From assembly GCA_002414705.1 (NCBI GenBank), contig DIAL01000067.1:760-14480 (forward strand): a stretch of DNA of 13,721 nucleotides, in the 5' to 3' direction. This DNA comes from Flavobacteriaceae bacterium UBA5079. GTDB lineage: Bacteria > Bacteroidota > Bacteroidia > Flavobacteriales > Flavobacteriaceae. The position numbers and the translations under genes were made by a program. Positions 13,598 to 13,721 of this stretch are shown one piece after another; position 1 is the stretch's first letter; every line of letters begins with the position of its first letter. Below the pieces are notes generated by a model, which was not told the DNA's origin, did no database searches, and saw only the letters and a list, made by a program, of their open reading frames with translations.

Positions 13598-13721
13598 ATG
13601 AATTTACACAAAATTTTAAAAATCTTGGCAGGAATCCTAGGTCTTCTAGGTATTATATTCCTGGTAAGAATAATATCTGAAGGTGATGAAGCGATAAAAT
13701 CTGCAGCATTAAGTGGCGATT
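13598..13721 (+). CDS. Small membrane protein of the ExbB operon, 3' end outside window
   Basis: Only 41 codons are present. The ATG at 13598 is 27 nt after the exbB stop on the same strand. The N-terminus (MNLHKILKILAGILGLLGII, then FLVRIISEGDEAIKSAALSG) has one hydrophobic helix at about residues 6-25, followed by a soluble part. Its place directly after exbB suggests the uncharacterised inner-membrane protein that I recall between exbB and exbD in many flavobacterial operons. That identity is inferred from context, not from a recognised domain. Confidence 0.75.
   Translation, partial: MNLHKILKILAGILGLLGIIFLVRIISEGDEAIKSAALSGD

Overview
The window looks like a chromosomal segment of a low-GC member of the Bacteroidota, most likely Flavobacteriaceae. 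The grounds are the AT-rich, short-intergenic layout, several matches to the Bacteroidota -7 promoter element (TAnnTTTG), the lack of Shine-Dalgarno sequences, a TetR-TolC-adaptor operon order, an ExbB with its own signal peptide, and a CCA-less tRNA gene. No transposase, integrase, phage gene or CRISPR array is visible.

Layout. Positions 1-2500 (minus strand) hold an efflux operon read right to left: a TetR regulator, a TolC-like outer membrane channel and a lipoprotein membrane-fusion adaptor that runs off the left edge. A 9-10-9 inverted repeat sits just upstream of the TetR gene. Positions 2624-3948 (plus) hold a short-chain-type polyprenyl diphosphate synthase and a small helical protein of unknown function. 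A small outer-membrane barrel gene (3945-4487, minus) converges on these with overlapping stop codons and diverges from sucA-sucB (4601-8623, plus), the E1 and E2 subunits of 2-oxoglutarate dehydrogenase, which end in a strong, symmetric terminator.

Positions 8646-9899 are the most interesting part. A NarL/FixJ-type response regulator (9264-9899, minus) is followed by a region without long ORFs. That region contains three copies of one 58-bp promoter module on the minus strand. Each module has a 7-2-7 palindrome (TACGTAG-N2-CTACGTA), exactly 23 bp, a TAnnTTTA -7 box, 3 bp, and the identical octamer TGCTATTA. Two modules lead straight into 70-80 nt non-coding stretches ending in hairpins plus U-runs, so they look like small RNAs. 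The third leads into a 43-aa single-pass membrane peptide. The hairpins pair fully only on the minus strand because they use G-U wobbles. I infer a regulon in which the adjacent regulator, or a relative, drives two sRNAs and a micropeptide, analogous in design to GacA and its Rsm sRNAs. I know of no described counterpart.

The right part holds a cytoplasmic retropepsin-like protein (minus), tatD and a type I asparaginase (plus, 2 nt apart), a tRNA-Ser(GGA), and the start of an ExbB-type proton-channel operon whose next gene is cut by the right edge. Several genes (tetR, the polyprenyl synthase, tatD) have their -7 element only 4-9 nt before ATG, suggesting leaderless or nearly leaderless mRNAs.
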